Shown in pieces: positions 1 through 8,131 of a stretch of DNA of 64,000 nt. The DNA lies in contig CM000693.1 of assembly GCA_000149225.2 (NCBI GenBank), positions 1,426,001 to 1,490,000 of the forward strand, read 5' to 3'. A model generated the notes under the pieces. The model did no database searches, was not told the DNA's origin, and was given only the letters and a program-made list of their open reading frames with translations. Made by a program: the position numbers and the translations under genes. Position 1 is the first letter of the stretch. Each line of letters starts with the position of its first letter. The DNA is from Lachancea kluyveri NRRL Y-12651 (lineage: Eukaryota > Ascomycota > Saccharomycetes > Saccharomycetales > Saccharomycetaceae).

Positions 1-561
1 CCAACGGGTGCAGTCGAGCTGGTTGGTTGTCCTTTATTAGGGTACTTGTCCGTGTTGGCTGCCCGTAAGCATATTCCGGTGTTGAAAAATAGGTTAACTT
101 GGGGTATATTTGCTTCCGTGTTGAGTGTTATTGCTACATGTATGCTGGCATTTGCTGATGATTCCAAACAAGCAAGATTGGCTGGTGCTTATCTGCTATA
201 CATTGCTCCTCTGTCTTTCATTTGTGTCTTGTCCAACATTAGTGCCAACACATTAGGTTACACTAAAAAATGGACGGTATCTTCGATTAACCTGGTGTCT
301 TACTCTGCTTCCAATTTGGCTGGTCCTCAGACCTTTATCGAATCACAAGCTCCAAGCTACAAAGGTGCCAAGATTGCTATGATTGTCTGTTACAGTGCCT
401 GTGTTGTGACACTAAGTTTATTGTACTTTATCAATGACAGAGAAAATAAAAGAAGAGACAGAATTGCAGCAGAAAGAGGTCCTGATGACAAGGTCATGGA
501 GAACCTTGAATTTGCTGATTTGACAGATTTTGAAAATCCACATTTCAGATATACTTTGTGA
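1..561 (+). CDS. Dal5-family (allantoate permease-like) transporter, 3' part
   Basis: The reading frame is already open at base 1 (P-T-G-A-V-E-L-V-G-C...) and runs to a TGA at 559-561, so only about the last 186 residues are present and the start lies off-window. At least four hydrophobic membrane spans are visible. A conserved segment reads ANTLGYTKKWTVSSINLVSY and is followed by LAGPQTFIESQAPSYKGAK; these are typical of the last helices of the Dal5/anion:cation symporter group of the major facilitator superfamily. The hydrophilic tail ends LTDFENPHFRY, a common ending in this group. Family members import allantoate, nicotinate, vitamins or sulfur compounds, and the substrate cannot be told from this fragment. 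The gene converges on CNB1 and is not part of the conserved gene order of the rest of the window. Confidence 0.85.
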   Translation, partial: PTGAVELVGCPLLGYLSVLAARKHIPVLKNRLTWGIFASVLSVIATCMLAFADDSKQARLAGAYLLYIAPLSFICVLSNISANTLGYTKKWTVSSINLVSYSASNLAGPQTFIESQAPSYKGAKIAMIVCYSACVVTLSLLYFINDRENKRRDRIAAERGPDDKVMENLEFADLTDFENPHFRYTL

Positions 562-965
562 GTGGACCTTTTCCTTTGTGTCACCTTTTCGATGTCTTGT
601 CGATTTAATCTTTATCCTATCCGTATCGTTTTCTTTATATAATTTGCGGATGTTGTCTTTTAAACCTTTTTGAATATTTTTAATTTTTTTTTTCATTTAA
701 ATCATTTGTCACTTTCGGCATAATGACTGTATGTTTGGTTATGGAACATGCTCTTGGCATACGTTGAAAGTATCAAGAGAAAAACCAGAAAAAAAAAAAA
801 AGAAAAAGTAGGATGATAGCCTTCCTGATACAAAACTCCTGTAAGCAAATTTATAAAAAAATTTGAGTATGAAAAGTCACATTTCTCTTCACAATCAGTC
901 CAAATAGTTTATAAGTTTTTGACTTCAAAAAATTACGTAATATACATTCAAGTGTATTTGCGTTG
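562..965. other. convergent intergenic region
   Basis: This 404-bp stretch lies between two converging genes, the permease and CNB1, and so holds two 3' untranslated regions. It contains an A-rich run at about 780-808 and AT-rich sequence suited to 3'-end formation. I see no gene or structured RNA in it. Confidence 0.6.
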
Positions 966-1552
966 TCATACGTCGTACTGTAATGTCAAGGACTTCGCGA
1001 CCTCTGTCGTTTCAACAGCGTTCTTGAATTCTTCAAAGCTCAGCTTACCATCGCCATCGACGTCGTTTTCCATAATTGTTCTATCAACGATTTGCTGCAA
1101 TTGTTCTTCTTCTAAGTTGTTGCCAACCATGATTTTCAACACGATATAAAGCTCACCATTAGAAATAAATCCATCTTTGTCAATGTCATATATCTTGAAT
1201 GCAAACCTTAACTTTTCGTCTTTGCCTCCTCTGCCGCTAAATATCGATAGTCCACTGATAAATTCTTGGAAGTCTACGTCACCACTATTATCTTCATCGA
1301 AAACCTCCATGATACGACCTGCTAGTGGATTGGAGGACACACCTGGAATCGACATAAATTCCTTTTTATCTATCGAGCCAGAGCTATCCCTATCCAGCTT
1401 TAAAAAACGTTTCCTTAATCTCTCAATTTCATCTCTTTCGACTATTTGTCTATTGTTAGTAGGTGCTCGGAACAAGAAAATCAAAGTAAAGTAAACATAC
1501 AGTTAGTGTCTTCTAAAAGGTTATCAATGATCCTCGAAGGAGCTGGGCCCAT
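966..1552 (-). CDS. CNB1: calcineurin regulatory subunit B
   Basis: This is the Ca2+-binding regulatory subunit of the protein phosphatase calcineurin. The coding sequence is join(966..1441, 1501..1552) on the minus strand. A 52-nt first exon encodes [17 protein letters not shown], a 59-nt intron follows, and exon 2 resumes as F-ERDEIERL, giving 175 residues, the usual length. Gly2 after Met fits N-myristoylation. Four EF-hand loops are visible: [36 protein letters not shown] and [12 protein letters not shown]. The protein ends SLTLQYDV as in S. cerevisiae. An intron near the 5' end is also a feature of S. cerevisiae CNB1. Ignoring the intron gives a false start ([11 protein letters not shown]...). 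Its catalytic partner is encoded at 53112-54782 in this window. Confidence 0.97.
1442..1500 (-). other. CNB1: CNB1 spliceosomal intron (59 nt)
   Basis: The donor is GTATGT directly after AAC-T and the branch site is a perfect TACTAAC. Two AGs follow the branch. The first (CAATAG), about 6 nt past the branch A, would lead to an in-frame stop. The second (AAATAG), about 14 nt past it, restores the family reading frame. The branch-to-acceptor distance is therefore very short. Confidence 0.95.
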
Positions 1553-1765
1553 GTTTGGTTATGTTCGAACTGGAGTCTATCTTGCGCTAAATTGTGAAAC
1601 CTGGAATCATAAGTCCAAAATTCAGATGCTTAAACAGCAAAATCAAGGATGTCTAACTAATCATATTATACGTAGTAAAATGGATGATAGGTAAACTATG
1701 CCAATGCCACGATTAATACTAAAATAAAGCGGTATACGTAAAGTAGAGTTAATAAATATCGAAAG

Positions 1766-3514
1766 TTACTGAGTATTTAATGCATCAAATTGATAACCAC
1801 GAGCGACACCGGAAATACCTTCCTCCACAGTAGCACCGTCTTCCTCATAGTCTTCTGTATTGTAGTCACTTCCTAAACCAGTCCAGTTTCTACTTTGCAA
1901 ATGGGCAGCGGATGTAGACACCGTATTCTTGATAGCCAAAGCACCAGAAAACTGCTTTACCAATGCATCAGATCCGTCTGTTTTTACTTCTTGTGCAGGA
2001 CTCTCGATTTCCAAATGGCCAATGTTTCTTAACGGCCTCGATGTGCTGACATACTGTCCAGTTACAGCATTGAATTCAGGTACATCGCTTTCATATTCTT
2101 CGCCAGTTTGTCCTTCTTCATTCTTATTGTTTTCTATTGGTTCTGTTTCCTCTTCTTCAACACCGATCTCCTGTAAGACTTCCTTGAAATCAACTATCCA
2201 TTTTCCAGTCCATGTAATTTCCGGGTTCAACGCCATAGTCAATTCATAGGGCGTGATGATTGGTTTATAAAATTCGTTGTATTGATCTAGAACGATACCG
2301 CTTTGGCCACAACCCAAGACGCACCAAATGTCAATAGGTTCAAAATTAGCCAATTTGGCAACGTTTGGCTTACCCACAACAAACATGTAGTGCTTTTTAC
2401 CATTTTCTTTGATCAATTTTGCCAGGCTGTTGACGGTTTCTTTGGTGTTTCTTAAAGACAGTGTATTCACGAGAATTCCGATGGTACCAGCAGTCCTTGC
2501 CATATGCATAAACTTGTATCGCTTCATCATAGATGGGAAGGGGCCTTCGGAAACAGAGTTATCCTGTGGTTCGTACACGGCAACAGATTGGAACTTTGTA
2601 GTTAAGTATAATAAACGAGGATCTTGGGGCATTGTGATGTGAAATAGTTGGTAGTCTTGCTGTAGCTGCTCGACGGTGACTTCTGGATGATTTTCATCTG
2701 AATAAAATTTTCTGTTGCCCAAGATGCAGACTTGTTTATGGGATAGAGAATTATGTTCGTAGCCGACTATTGTTGCCTTTTCACCTGCAAGATCGATGTT
2801 AATATCCGAATATATTACGTTATTATATCCCAAGGATTTCAAGCCCTCGTAAATCGATCTCAAATGAAGAGTGTAAGGTGTATTGGCCATCAGACATACT
2901 TTTTCGTTCATATCCGAGTAGGTTTCTTGAAATTTAGCGACGATTTTATCAATATCTGCAAACGGTTTTCCAAAACAGTACACAACGGGCAGGTTTTGGA
3001 TAGCGTTGAGACAAGCGTCACCGAAGTGGACTACCAGATCACCATTAACATGTTGAGATGCGACTTCATCAACGCAACAGGAACTATAGGCTGTATCAGC
3101 AAGAATCCACACTTTTCTGCCAGAGCTTTTTCCTTTCGTACCGCACATATTCTCTACTCTTGATCCACAGCTACATATACTATCAGGGTCTTTACACTCA
3201 GTCAGCTTAGCTTCTTCGACATTGGGCAAATGCTCCTGTAACAGCTGTACAACAATAGCAGAATCAGCCACCAAAGTATCTGGAAATTGCAATGTGATTT
3301 TTTCATATTGTGGATTTTTTTTCAAATATTCAACCAAACTTTCAAGTGCGTAATATTGCTCGATCTTTTGTCTTAGTTGTGTATTATCTTGGCCTACATC
3401 CTCTCCTAAATATGAAGATCTATCCTTAGCTTCGCTTTGATACCTCTGAAACAGGAACGTCTCATCAGTTTGTACAGTAGACAGATTCGGCGCCACCGAT
3501 GGAAAATCTGACAT
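1766..3514 (-). CDS. DPH2: diphthamide biosynthesis protein 2
   Basis: Dph2 partners Dph1 in the iron-sulfur complex that starts diphthamide synthesis on a histidine of translation elongation factor 2, transferring a 3-amino-3-carboxypropyl group from S-adenosylmethionine. Conserved blocks include LADTAYSSCCVDEVASQHV, VHFGDACLNAIQNLPVVY, TAGTIGILVNTLSLRNTKE, VGKPNVAKLANF and the C-terminal GISGVARGYQF. The frame is open to an upstream ATG at 3598 (28 more residues). I chose the ATG at 3514 because MSDFPSVAPNLSTVQ lines up with the S. cerevisiae N-terminus and a TATATA at 3623-3628 lies about 110 bp upstream, leaving too little room for a transcript covering 3598. The product is 582 residues against about 534 in S. 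cerevisiae. Part of the excess is a Cys-rich insert around residues 107-130 (see findings). It is divergent from URA4. Confidence 0.95.
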   Translation of the reverse strand: MSDFPSVAPNLSTVQTDETFLFQRYQSEAKDRSSYLGEDVGQDNTQLRQKIEQYYALESLVEYLKKNPQYEKITLQFPDTLVADSAIVVQLLQEHLPNVEEAKLTECKDPDSICSCGSRVENMCGTKGKSSGRKVWILADTAYSSCCVDEVASQHVNGDLVVHFGDACLNAIQNLPVVYCFGKPFADIDKIVAKFQETYSDMNEKVCLMANTPYTLHLRSIYEGLKSLGYNNVIYSDINIDLAGEKATIVGYEHNSLSHKQVCILGNRKFYSDENHPEVTVEQLQQDYQLFHITMPQDPRLLYLTTKFQSVAVYEPQDNSVSEGPFPSMMKRYKFMHMARTAGTIGILVNTLSLRNTKETVNSLAKLIKENGKKHYMFVVGKPNVAKLANFEPIDIWCVLGCGQSGIVLDQYNEFYKPIITPYELTMALNPEITWTGKWIVDFKEVLQEIGVEEEETEPIENNKNEEGQTGEEYESDVPEFNAVTGQYVSTSRPLRNIGHLEIESPAQEVKTDGSDALVKQFSGALAIKNTVSTSAAHLQSRNWTGLGSDYNTEDYEEDGATVEEGISGVARGYQFDALNTQ

Positions 3515-3622
3515 GATCTTAGTAATCTGCTCTTCTTTAAATACTGTTTCTCTTAAAAATTGGATGAGATGAGGTTTAAAATTTTGCATTTCTTTCATAA
3601 AAACACATTACGAGGGCTTTCT

Positions 3623-3628
3623 TATATA
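3623..3628 (-). promoter_or_regulatory. TATA element of DPH2
   Basis: TATATA lies 109-114 bp upstream of the chosen DPH2 start codon at 3514, a normal yeast distance. It is only about 25 bp from the alternative upstream ATG at 3598, which argues against that start. Confidence 0.5.
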
Positions 3629-3679
3629 GCCGAGGGCATACATCAATTATTTTTTTTTTTTTCAGAAAGCAAGTTTTTC

Positions 3680-3687
3680 TATAAAAA
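3680..3687 (+). promoter_or_regulatory. TATA element of URA4
   Basis: TATAAAAA lies 54-61 bp upstream of the URA4 ATG, downstream of a T-run at about 3650-3662 that probably acts as a nucleosome-excluding tract shared by the divergent DPH2/URA4 promoter. Confidence 0.5.
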
Positions 3688-3740
3688 GTGAATCTTTTGA
3701 AAGTATTGCCTAAAAAGACTATACTCACACGGCTTGAACT

Positions 3741-4847
3741 ATGTCCGAAATTCATTTAGGGATCGCTTGTGACATGCATGTGCATGTCAGAGAGGGTGCT
3801 ATGTCAGAACTTGTCACACCAACCATCAGGAAGGGTGGTATATCTGTGGCTTACATCATGCCCAACTTACAACCACCGGTCACTACGTTGGACAGAGTGA
3901 TTGATTACAAAAACCAGCTGGAAAAGCTGGCACCACAGACTACGTTTCTGATGAGCTTTTATCTGTCAAAAGAATTGACTCCAGAGCTAATACATGAGGC
4001 TGCGTCCAAGGGAGCCATTCAAGGTGTCAAGTGCTATCCTGCTGGTGTTACTACCAATTCTGCTGCAGGTGTGGACCCTAACGACTTTAGCGACTTTTAT
4101 CCAATCTTCAAGGCCATGGAACAAGAAAACTTGGTTTTGAATTTACATGGTGAAAAACCATCCGTTGCTGGCGATGGTACAGATATCCATGTACTAAATG
4201 CAGAAGAATCTTTTCTACCAGCTTTGAAAAAGCTGCATAACGATTTCCCCAATCTAAAGATTATTTTGGAGCACTGTACCACTGAAGCTGCTGTAAATAC
4301 CATTAGTGAAATCAACAAAAATATTGAGGATGCCTCCCAGGTCAAAGTGGCAGCCACTTTGACCGCTCACCATTTGTTTTTGACTATTGATGATTGGGCC
4401 GGTAATCCAATCAACTTTTGTAAACCGGTCGCCAAATTACCAAGCGATAAGAGAGCCTTGGTTCGTGCTGCCACTTCTGGGAAACCATACTTTTTTTTCG
4501 GATCTGACTCCGCACCACATCCTTTGGCAAACAAGGCTAAACACGTTGGTGTTTGCGCTGGTGTTTACTCTCAATCCTTGGCCGTGCCATACCTTGCCGA
4601 GATTTTTGAGAAAACGGATGCCTTGGACAAGCTTAAAGGCTTTGTTTCTGATTTTGGTCTACAGTTTTACGGCGTCAAAACAGAACAATTGAAATCACAA
4701 GATGAAGTTGTTTTGTATAGAAAGGAACAGACCGTTCCAGACTCTATCTCAGATGGCAAAGGTATCGTTGTTGCACCATTCAAAGCCGGCGACAAGCTAA
4801 ACTGGTCTGTCAAGTGGGTGCCCAAGCAAGACTTAAAAATGCTTTAG
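3741..4847 (+). CDS. URA4: dihydroorotase
   Basis: This enzyme performs the third step of de novo pyrimidine synthesis, the reversible cyclisation of carbamoyl aspartate to dihydroorotate, in the cytosol. The N-terminal D-M-H-V-H-V-R-E carries the HxH zinc-binding pair of the amidohydrolase fold. GVKCYPAGVTTNS includes the lysine expected to be carboxylated to bridge the metals. LNLHGEKP and ILEHCTTE supply further metal-binding histidines, and FFGSDSAPHP carries the late aspartate. At 368 residues it matches the yeast enzyme (364). The start ATG is the first in frame, 61 bp after a TATA element. Confidence 0.98.
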   Translation: MSEIHLGIACDMHVHVREGAMSELVTPTIRKGGISVAYIMPNLQPPVTTLDRVIDYKNQLEKLAPQTTFLMSFYLSKELTPELIHEAASKGAIQGVKCYPAGVTTNSAAGVDPNDFSDFYPIFKAMEQENLVLNLHGEKPSVAGDGTDIHVLNAEESFLPALKKLHNDFPNLKIILEHCTTEAAVNTISEINKNIEDASQVKVAATLTAHHLFLTIDDWAGNPINFCKPVAKLPSDKRALVRAATSGKPYFFFGSDSAPHPLANKAKHVGVCAGVYSQSLAVPYLAEIFEKTDALDKLKGFVSDFGLQFYGVKTEQLKSQDEVVLYRKEQTVPDSISDGKGIVVAPFKAGDKLNWSVKWVPKQDLKML

Positions 4848-4905
4848 ATACTTATTTTTTTTTTTGTTTATGCATGTACATTATACAGTTGAAGTGCGAG
4901 TATAT

Positions 4906-5836
4906 TCATTCCTGTTCATTTCCATTGTTTCCCTCCGTATCTTCTTCTCTTTTTTCCTGCAAGCCTTTGCCTCTAGCACCCATGATTAGCCCATATGTAC
5001 CAGCATCCACATACTTGTAGCCGAAAGCATTTGCAAGGGTTACGCCAGCCGAGGGGCCTCCGCGCAAGATTTTTGACAAGTTGTCACTTGCTTGGGAAAA
5101 AAATGGGCCTCTAATGCATTCAATTAATGCTTGTTTGTCATGGGGGTAACTCTCTGGTAGAAATGAGTATAGCGTCTGTAGTACAGTAGAGTTTTCATCT
5201 AAGCTTTGAATGTGATCGGCCATCAAATCTCTAGTCAAAAAATCAGAAAGGTGACTGATTGGTCTGTTCAACGTATATTAGTAAATGGTACTCATTTAAA
5301 CAGCAGAGAAAGAAAAAAAATACATTGGTGGAAACACAACGTACTTACTGGTTGTCAGGCTTTGGCTTTTCTTCTTGCGGTTCCTCGGCGTCCATGTTAA
5401 CATCCTGTTCCTCCTCCTCTTGTCCTTCTTCCTCTTCTTCTTCTTCTTCTTCAACCTTTAAGACATCGTCTATTTTTTTAGCAACCTGCTTGTCATTCTC
5501 GCTTAGCTGATTCAATGGAGAGCCGTCGTCGACCTTGTCTTGCAACCAAAAGAAATACTTTTCTCCAGAGGAAAATAGTAGAGAAAAGACTCTACCATTT
5601 TTAGACGATTGGATGTGAGTCCATTTTGTTTCGCCAGGTATTAGGATCAATTCTATAGGCTCGGTTTTGTTGTTAGCAGCGTGTTCGATTGGCTTCCATT
5701 GGAAGTCATAAAACCCTTCTGCCTCCTCAGATGGTTTAACGACAACCTCACCCTTCAATGAATTCGGAGTACACAGCTTAGAGTCTTCATTGAATTCTGC
5801 TAGTCCAGCTCTAAATTTCACAATAATTTCGCTCAT
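4906..5836 (-). CDS. RPN13: proteasome ubiquitin receptor Rpn13 with a spliced C-terminal DEUBAD-like domain
   Basis: Rpn13 sits on the 19S proteasome cap and binds ubiquitin chains. The coding sequence is join(4906..5263, 5349..5836) on the minus strand, 281 residues. Exon 1 starts MSEIIVKFRAGLAEFNEDS and holds the Pru domain (about 1-108; ILIPGETKW and RYFFWLQ-type motifs), then a Glu-rich linker (about 130-163). Exon 2 encodes SHLSDFLTRDLMADHIQ...FLPE...ALIECIRGPFFSQASDNLSKIL..., which resembles the C-terminal DEUBAD domain by which human ADRM1/Rpn13 binds the deubiquitinase Uch37. S. cerevisiae Rpn13 (156 residues) ends before this region. Without splicing the frame stops at the intron's first bases, giving a 163-residue S. 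cerevisiae-like form. The exon 1 assignment is certain. Joining exon 2 rests on good splice signals, phase and domain similarity. Confidence 0.85.
5264..5348 (-). other. RPN13: RPN13 intron (85 nt), possibly regulated
   Basis: The donor is GTAAGT (5348-5343) and the branch site is TACTAAT near 5284-5278, one base off TACTAAC. The first AG (AACAG, ending 5264) lies about 14 nt after the branch A, the same distance as in CNB1. A second AG 9 nt further on (ATCAG) would also keep frame and remove three residues. The donor creates CA-G|TAA, so an unspliced message stops at once after Gln163. Confidence 0.8.
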
Positions 5837-5891
5837 CTTTTGGTTCTTTTGGAGGGAGAATTCGATGATCACTGTGTTGACTGTTAGTAGA

Positions 5892-5900
5892 TTTGCCACC
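5892..5900 (-). promoter_or_regulatory. proteasome-associated control element (Rpn4 site)
   Basis: Read on the minus strand this is GGTGGCAAA, an exact match to the PACE consensus bound by Rpn4, which coordinates yeast proteasome genes. It begins 64 bp upstream of the RPN13 ATG at 5836, in the forward orientation relative to the gene. This is closer than usual, and it supports starting RPN13 at 5836 rather than at a start further upstream in the open frame. Confidence 0.8.
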
Positions 5901-6488
5901 GTTGGCAAGAAATCTTGGTTAGCTGGAAAAAGGCCAGTTTCCGTATGACGGTATATGTTAACTTATAGAAGGCTGACACTCCATTGAGAGTTCAGAACGA
6001 AAGAAACAACAGCGATTCGTGTGCATGAAATACCGTCAGTTATTTGCTGTAACGTTTGAACATGCTGTGGTCACCCCACGTGTTTGGCTCGAGTTGTAAG
6101 AGACGTATCCTGTTTGTATTAGAAAATTATTGCTATTCTCAGATTTGTGAGTTTTAGGAATTTTTGGGTGGGTTACGTAAGATATAACAGTATAACAGCT
6201 TATTTATTTGACAAAAGAGGGAACATCCAGCTTTGAAATTAAGGAATTCTTCTCTGGACGTACATGCATGAGTAACAGAATTATCAAGTGCAGAATTTAC
6301 CTCATACGATGACCTTTTTCCTCATGTTTGTTCTTTTTGTTTTGGCACCCGTCTCGCCTCATCGAGGACTCTCGAAAAATCCCTCTGAGAGACATGATTG
6401 TACGCCTCTTCAAACGTGAAGTACTTACTTTCAAAGGAGCATTAGAAGCGATTGAGATTAATCAAATTCCTATTTACTTTTTCAAGAA
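5901..6488. other. divergent promoter region RPN13 / CinA-like gene
   Basis: Apart from the PACE next to RPN13, this stretch holds a CACGTG E-box at 6077-6082 (possible Cbf1 or Pho4 site) and AT-rich sequence. I see no gene or structured RNA. Confidence 0.55.
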
Positions 6489-7058
6489 ATGAGTGCAGAA
6501 TTTCCACCAACAAGGGCTAAGGAGCTTGTTGATAAAATCTCTCGGATATTGAAAAATCGTGATGAAACCATTGCGGTAAGTGAAGCCGCATGTGGTGGTC
6601 TCTTGTCCAGCTATCTAGTGTCCATTCCGGGCGCTTCGCAATGGTTTCATGGTGGTACTTTAGTCTATAGTTTGAAAAGTCGTTTAAAGTTGAGTGGCTG
6701 GAGCCAGAAAGACATTGACAATTACACAGGTCCAAGCGTCGACGTTGCCCTTAGGTTGGCCAGAAATTTGAGGCTTGAATTGGGTGCCAGTTATACGTTG
6801 TCTGAAACTGGGTTCGCTTCCGAGTCAAAAACTTTGGTTCCCAAGGGCGACGACCAGGCTATAGGAACAGTTTATTTCGGTGTCTCAGGTCCCTCCAAAG
6901 ACGTTTTCAGAACCTATACGACTGGGAGTAAAGATAGATGTTTCAACATGCAAGAGTTTGCTATAAACGGCCTGGAATTTCTTTTGGACGTGCTAGAAGA
7001 ACAAGAAACTAGCGACTCGGAAGAAGATGCGCACAGGAATAAAAAACAAAAGACTTGA
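6489..7058 (+). CDS. CinA C-terminal / NMN amidohydrolase (PncC)-like protein
   Basis: The protein has 189 residues. Residues 10-165 follow the CinA C-terminal (PncC) family: TIAVSEAACGGLLSSYLVSI, PGASQWFHGGTLVYS, then a GPSVDVALRLARNLR helix and a late AIGTVYFGVSG strand. In bacteria this domain hydrolyses nicotinamide mononucleotide to nicotinate mononucleotide. The usual motif is A-E-S-C-T-G-G. Here it reads S-E-A-A-C-G-G (residues 31-37), so the serine position is Ala33 and a cysteine sits two places on. Activity is therefore uncertain. The C-terminus is acidic and then basic (DSEEDAHRNKKQKT), like a nuclear localisation tail. I know of no S. cerevisiae counterpart. It lies between RPN13 and DCK1, which are neighbours in S. 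cerevisiae. Confidence 0.8.
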   Translation: MSAEFPPTRAKELVDKISRILKNRDETIAVSEAACGGLLSSYLVSIPGASQWFHGGTLVYSLKSRLKLSGWSQKDIDNYTGPSVDVALRLARNLRLELGASYTLSETGFASESKTLVPKGDDQAIGTVYFGVSGPSKDVFRTYTTGSKDRCFNMQEFAINGLEFLLDVLEEQETSDSEEDAHRNKKQKT

Positions 7059-7522
7059 TTGTTGTTTTGTCTTTGAATGAGACGATTTGGTGTTTACAAC
7101 AGTATGGATTCTAATTTCAGTAAGCTTTCTAAATCCAAACCAAGACTCAGCCTACGCAACAAATATATTCATATCCTATGCGTGTGTTGGGTATAATAGA
7201 GCCAGAGTCCACTCAGAAACTCTGTGATAGAATCGCCACTCTTTTTTGTTTTTTTTTTTTTTGCACGTTTGAAGAGGCACCTGAGCACCTTACCTTCCTC
7301 TGCTTCAGTTTTTCTATGTAATAAAGATCCGGCTTTCTAGTTGGTATGAATTGTTTCTGGGTTAGACTAACCTCGGCTTCTTTAGGAGACCAATGGTGAT
7401 CTAGATTTCAAATCGTGCTCACTGTGTCTAAGGGTGCGTTGCTTACGAAAGTCATACGGTGTATAACCGTGTTCAAGAGTTTACAATAATGAATGGACAC
7501 AATGTAGAGCATTTACTTCTAG

Positions 7523-7548
7523 CTTTCTTTCTTTCTTTCTTTCTTTCT
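7523..7548 (+). repeat. (CTTT)n microsatellite
   Basis: About six and a half perfect CTTT units lie in the intergenic region. Length polymorphism between strains would be expected. Confidence 0.9.
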
Positions 7549-7977
7549 GGAAGTTGAAAACTTTGAGAGGATATGTAGTTGTAAATCAGGTACGGGTAAA
7601 AATAGATCTTTTGAGCCATTCTTAATTGGATGGTTCATTTTTACGGTAAATTGGGATAGATTGTATAAACGATGCTACTTGCAGCATAAAACCTACTGCC
7701 TTAGTACTTCATATTTTTTACACCAACTTTAAACAAAACCACTAATTTCTGTTTAATTTAAAAGAATTTCTAATTTGGTTAATAAAGCTTGGTATGAACT
7801 CGGCTGCTGCCACTTACAAGCTTTGTTGTCGACATCGAATTGCTTATTCGTACCGCTCCAAGAAAGCGCACAACGCATATGAACAAGATAATTTAGAATT
7901 TTTATACTACTTAAACCAATAAAATTGAGATACTAGAATGCCCACCAGGCAGTCAAACCATAAAGCTAGTAGAACTT

Positions 7978-7999
7978 AAAAAAAAAAAAAAAAAAAAAA
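7978..7999 (+). repeat. poly(A) tract, 22 bp
   Basis: An uninterrupted run of 22 A lies 133-154 bp upstream of the DCK1 ATG, a typical nucleosome-depleting poly(dA:dT) promoter tract. Confidence 0.9.
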
Positions 8000-8131
8000 G
8001 GTGTTCTCGATCTTGCGGATTTTACGGTTCATTTGACATAGGAATAGAATTTGACTGAAAAATTCTTCAATCAGTGAAACCTAAGCTTGCCGAGACAGGT
8101 ACCACCTATCGACAAAGGTCATACTAACAAG

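Larger units (their letters stand above)
7059..8131. other. long intergenic region upstream of DCK1
   Basis: This 1.07-kb gap is unusually long for this window. It holds a T-rich tract near 7243-7261, a TTTC microsatellite and a 22-bp A-run. No reading frame over 60 codons, tRNA or recognisable repeat family is visible. Confidence 0.55.

Noticed and set aside
3515-3598. 28-residue N-terminal extension of Dph2 from the ATG at 3598
   Set aside because: The TATA element is only about 25 bp upstream of that ATG, and the family N-terminus aligns with the ATG at 3514.
4906-5271. A stand-alone 121-codon minus-strand gene (MNRPISHLSDFL...)
   Set aside because: It has no promoter of its own, its first ATG falls inside intron sequence, and it joins RPN13 in phase through good splice signals. 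It is treated as exon 2.
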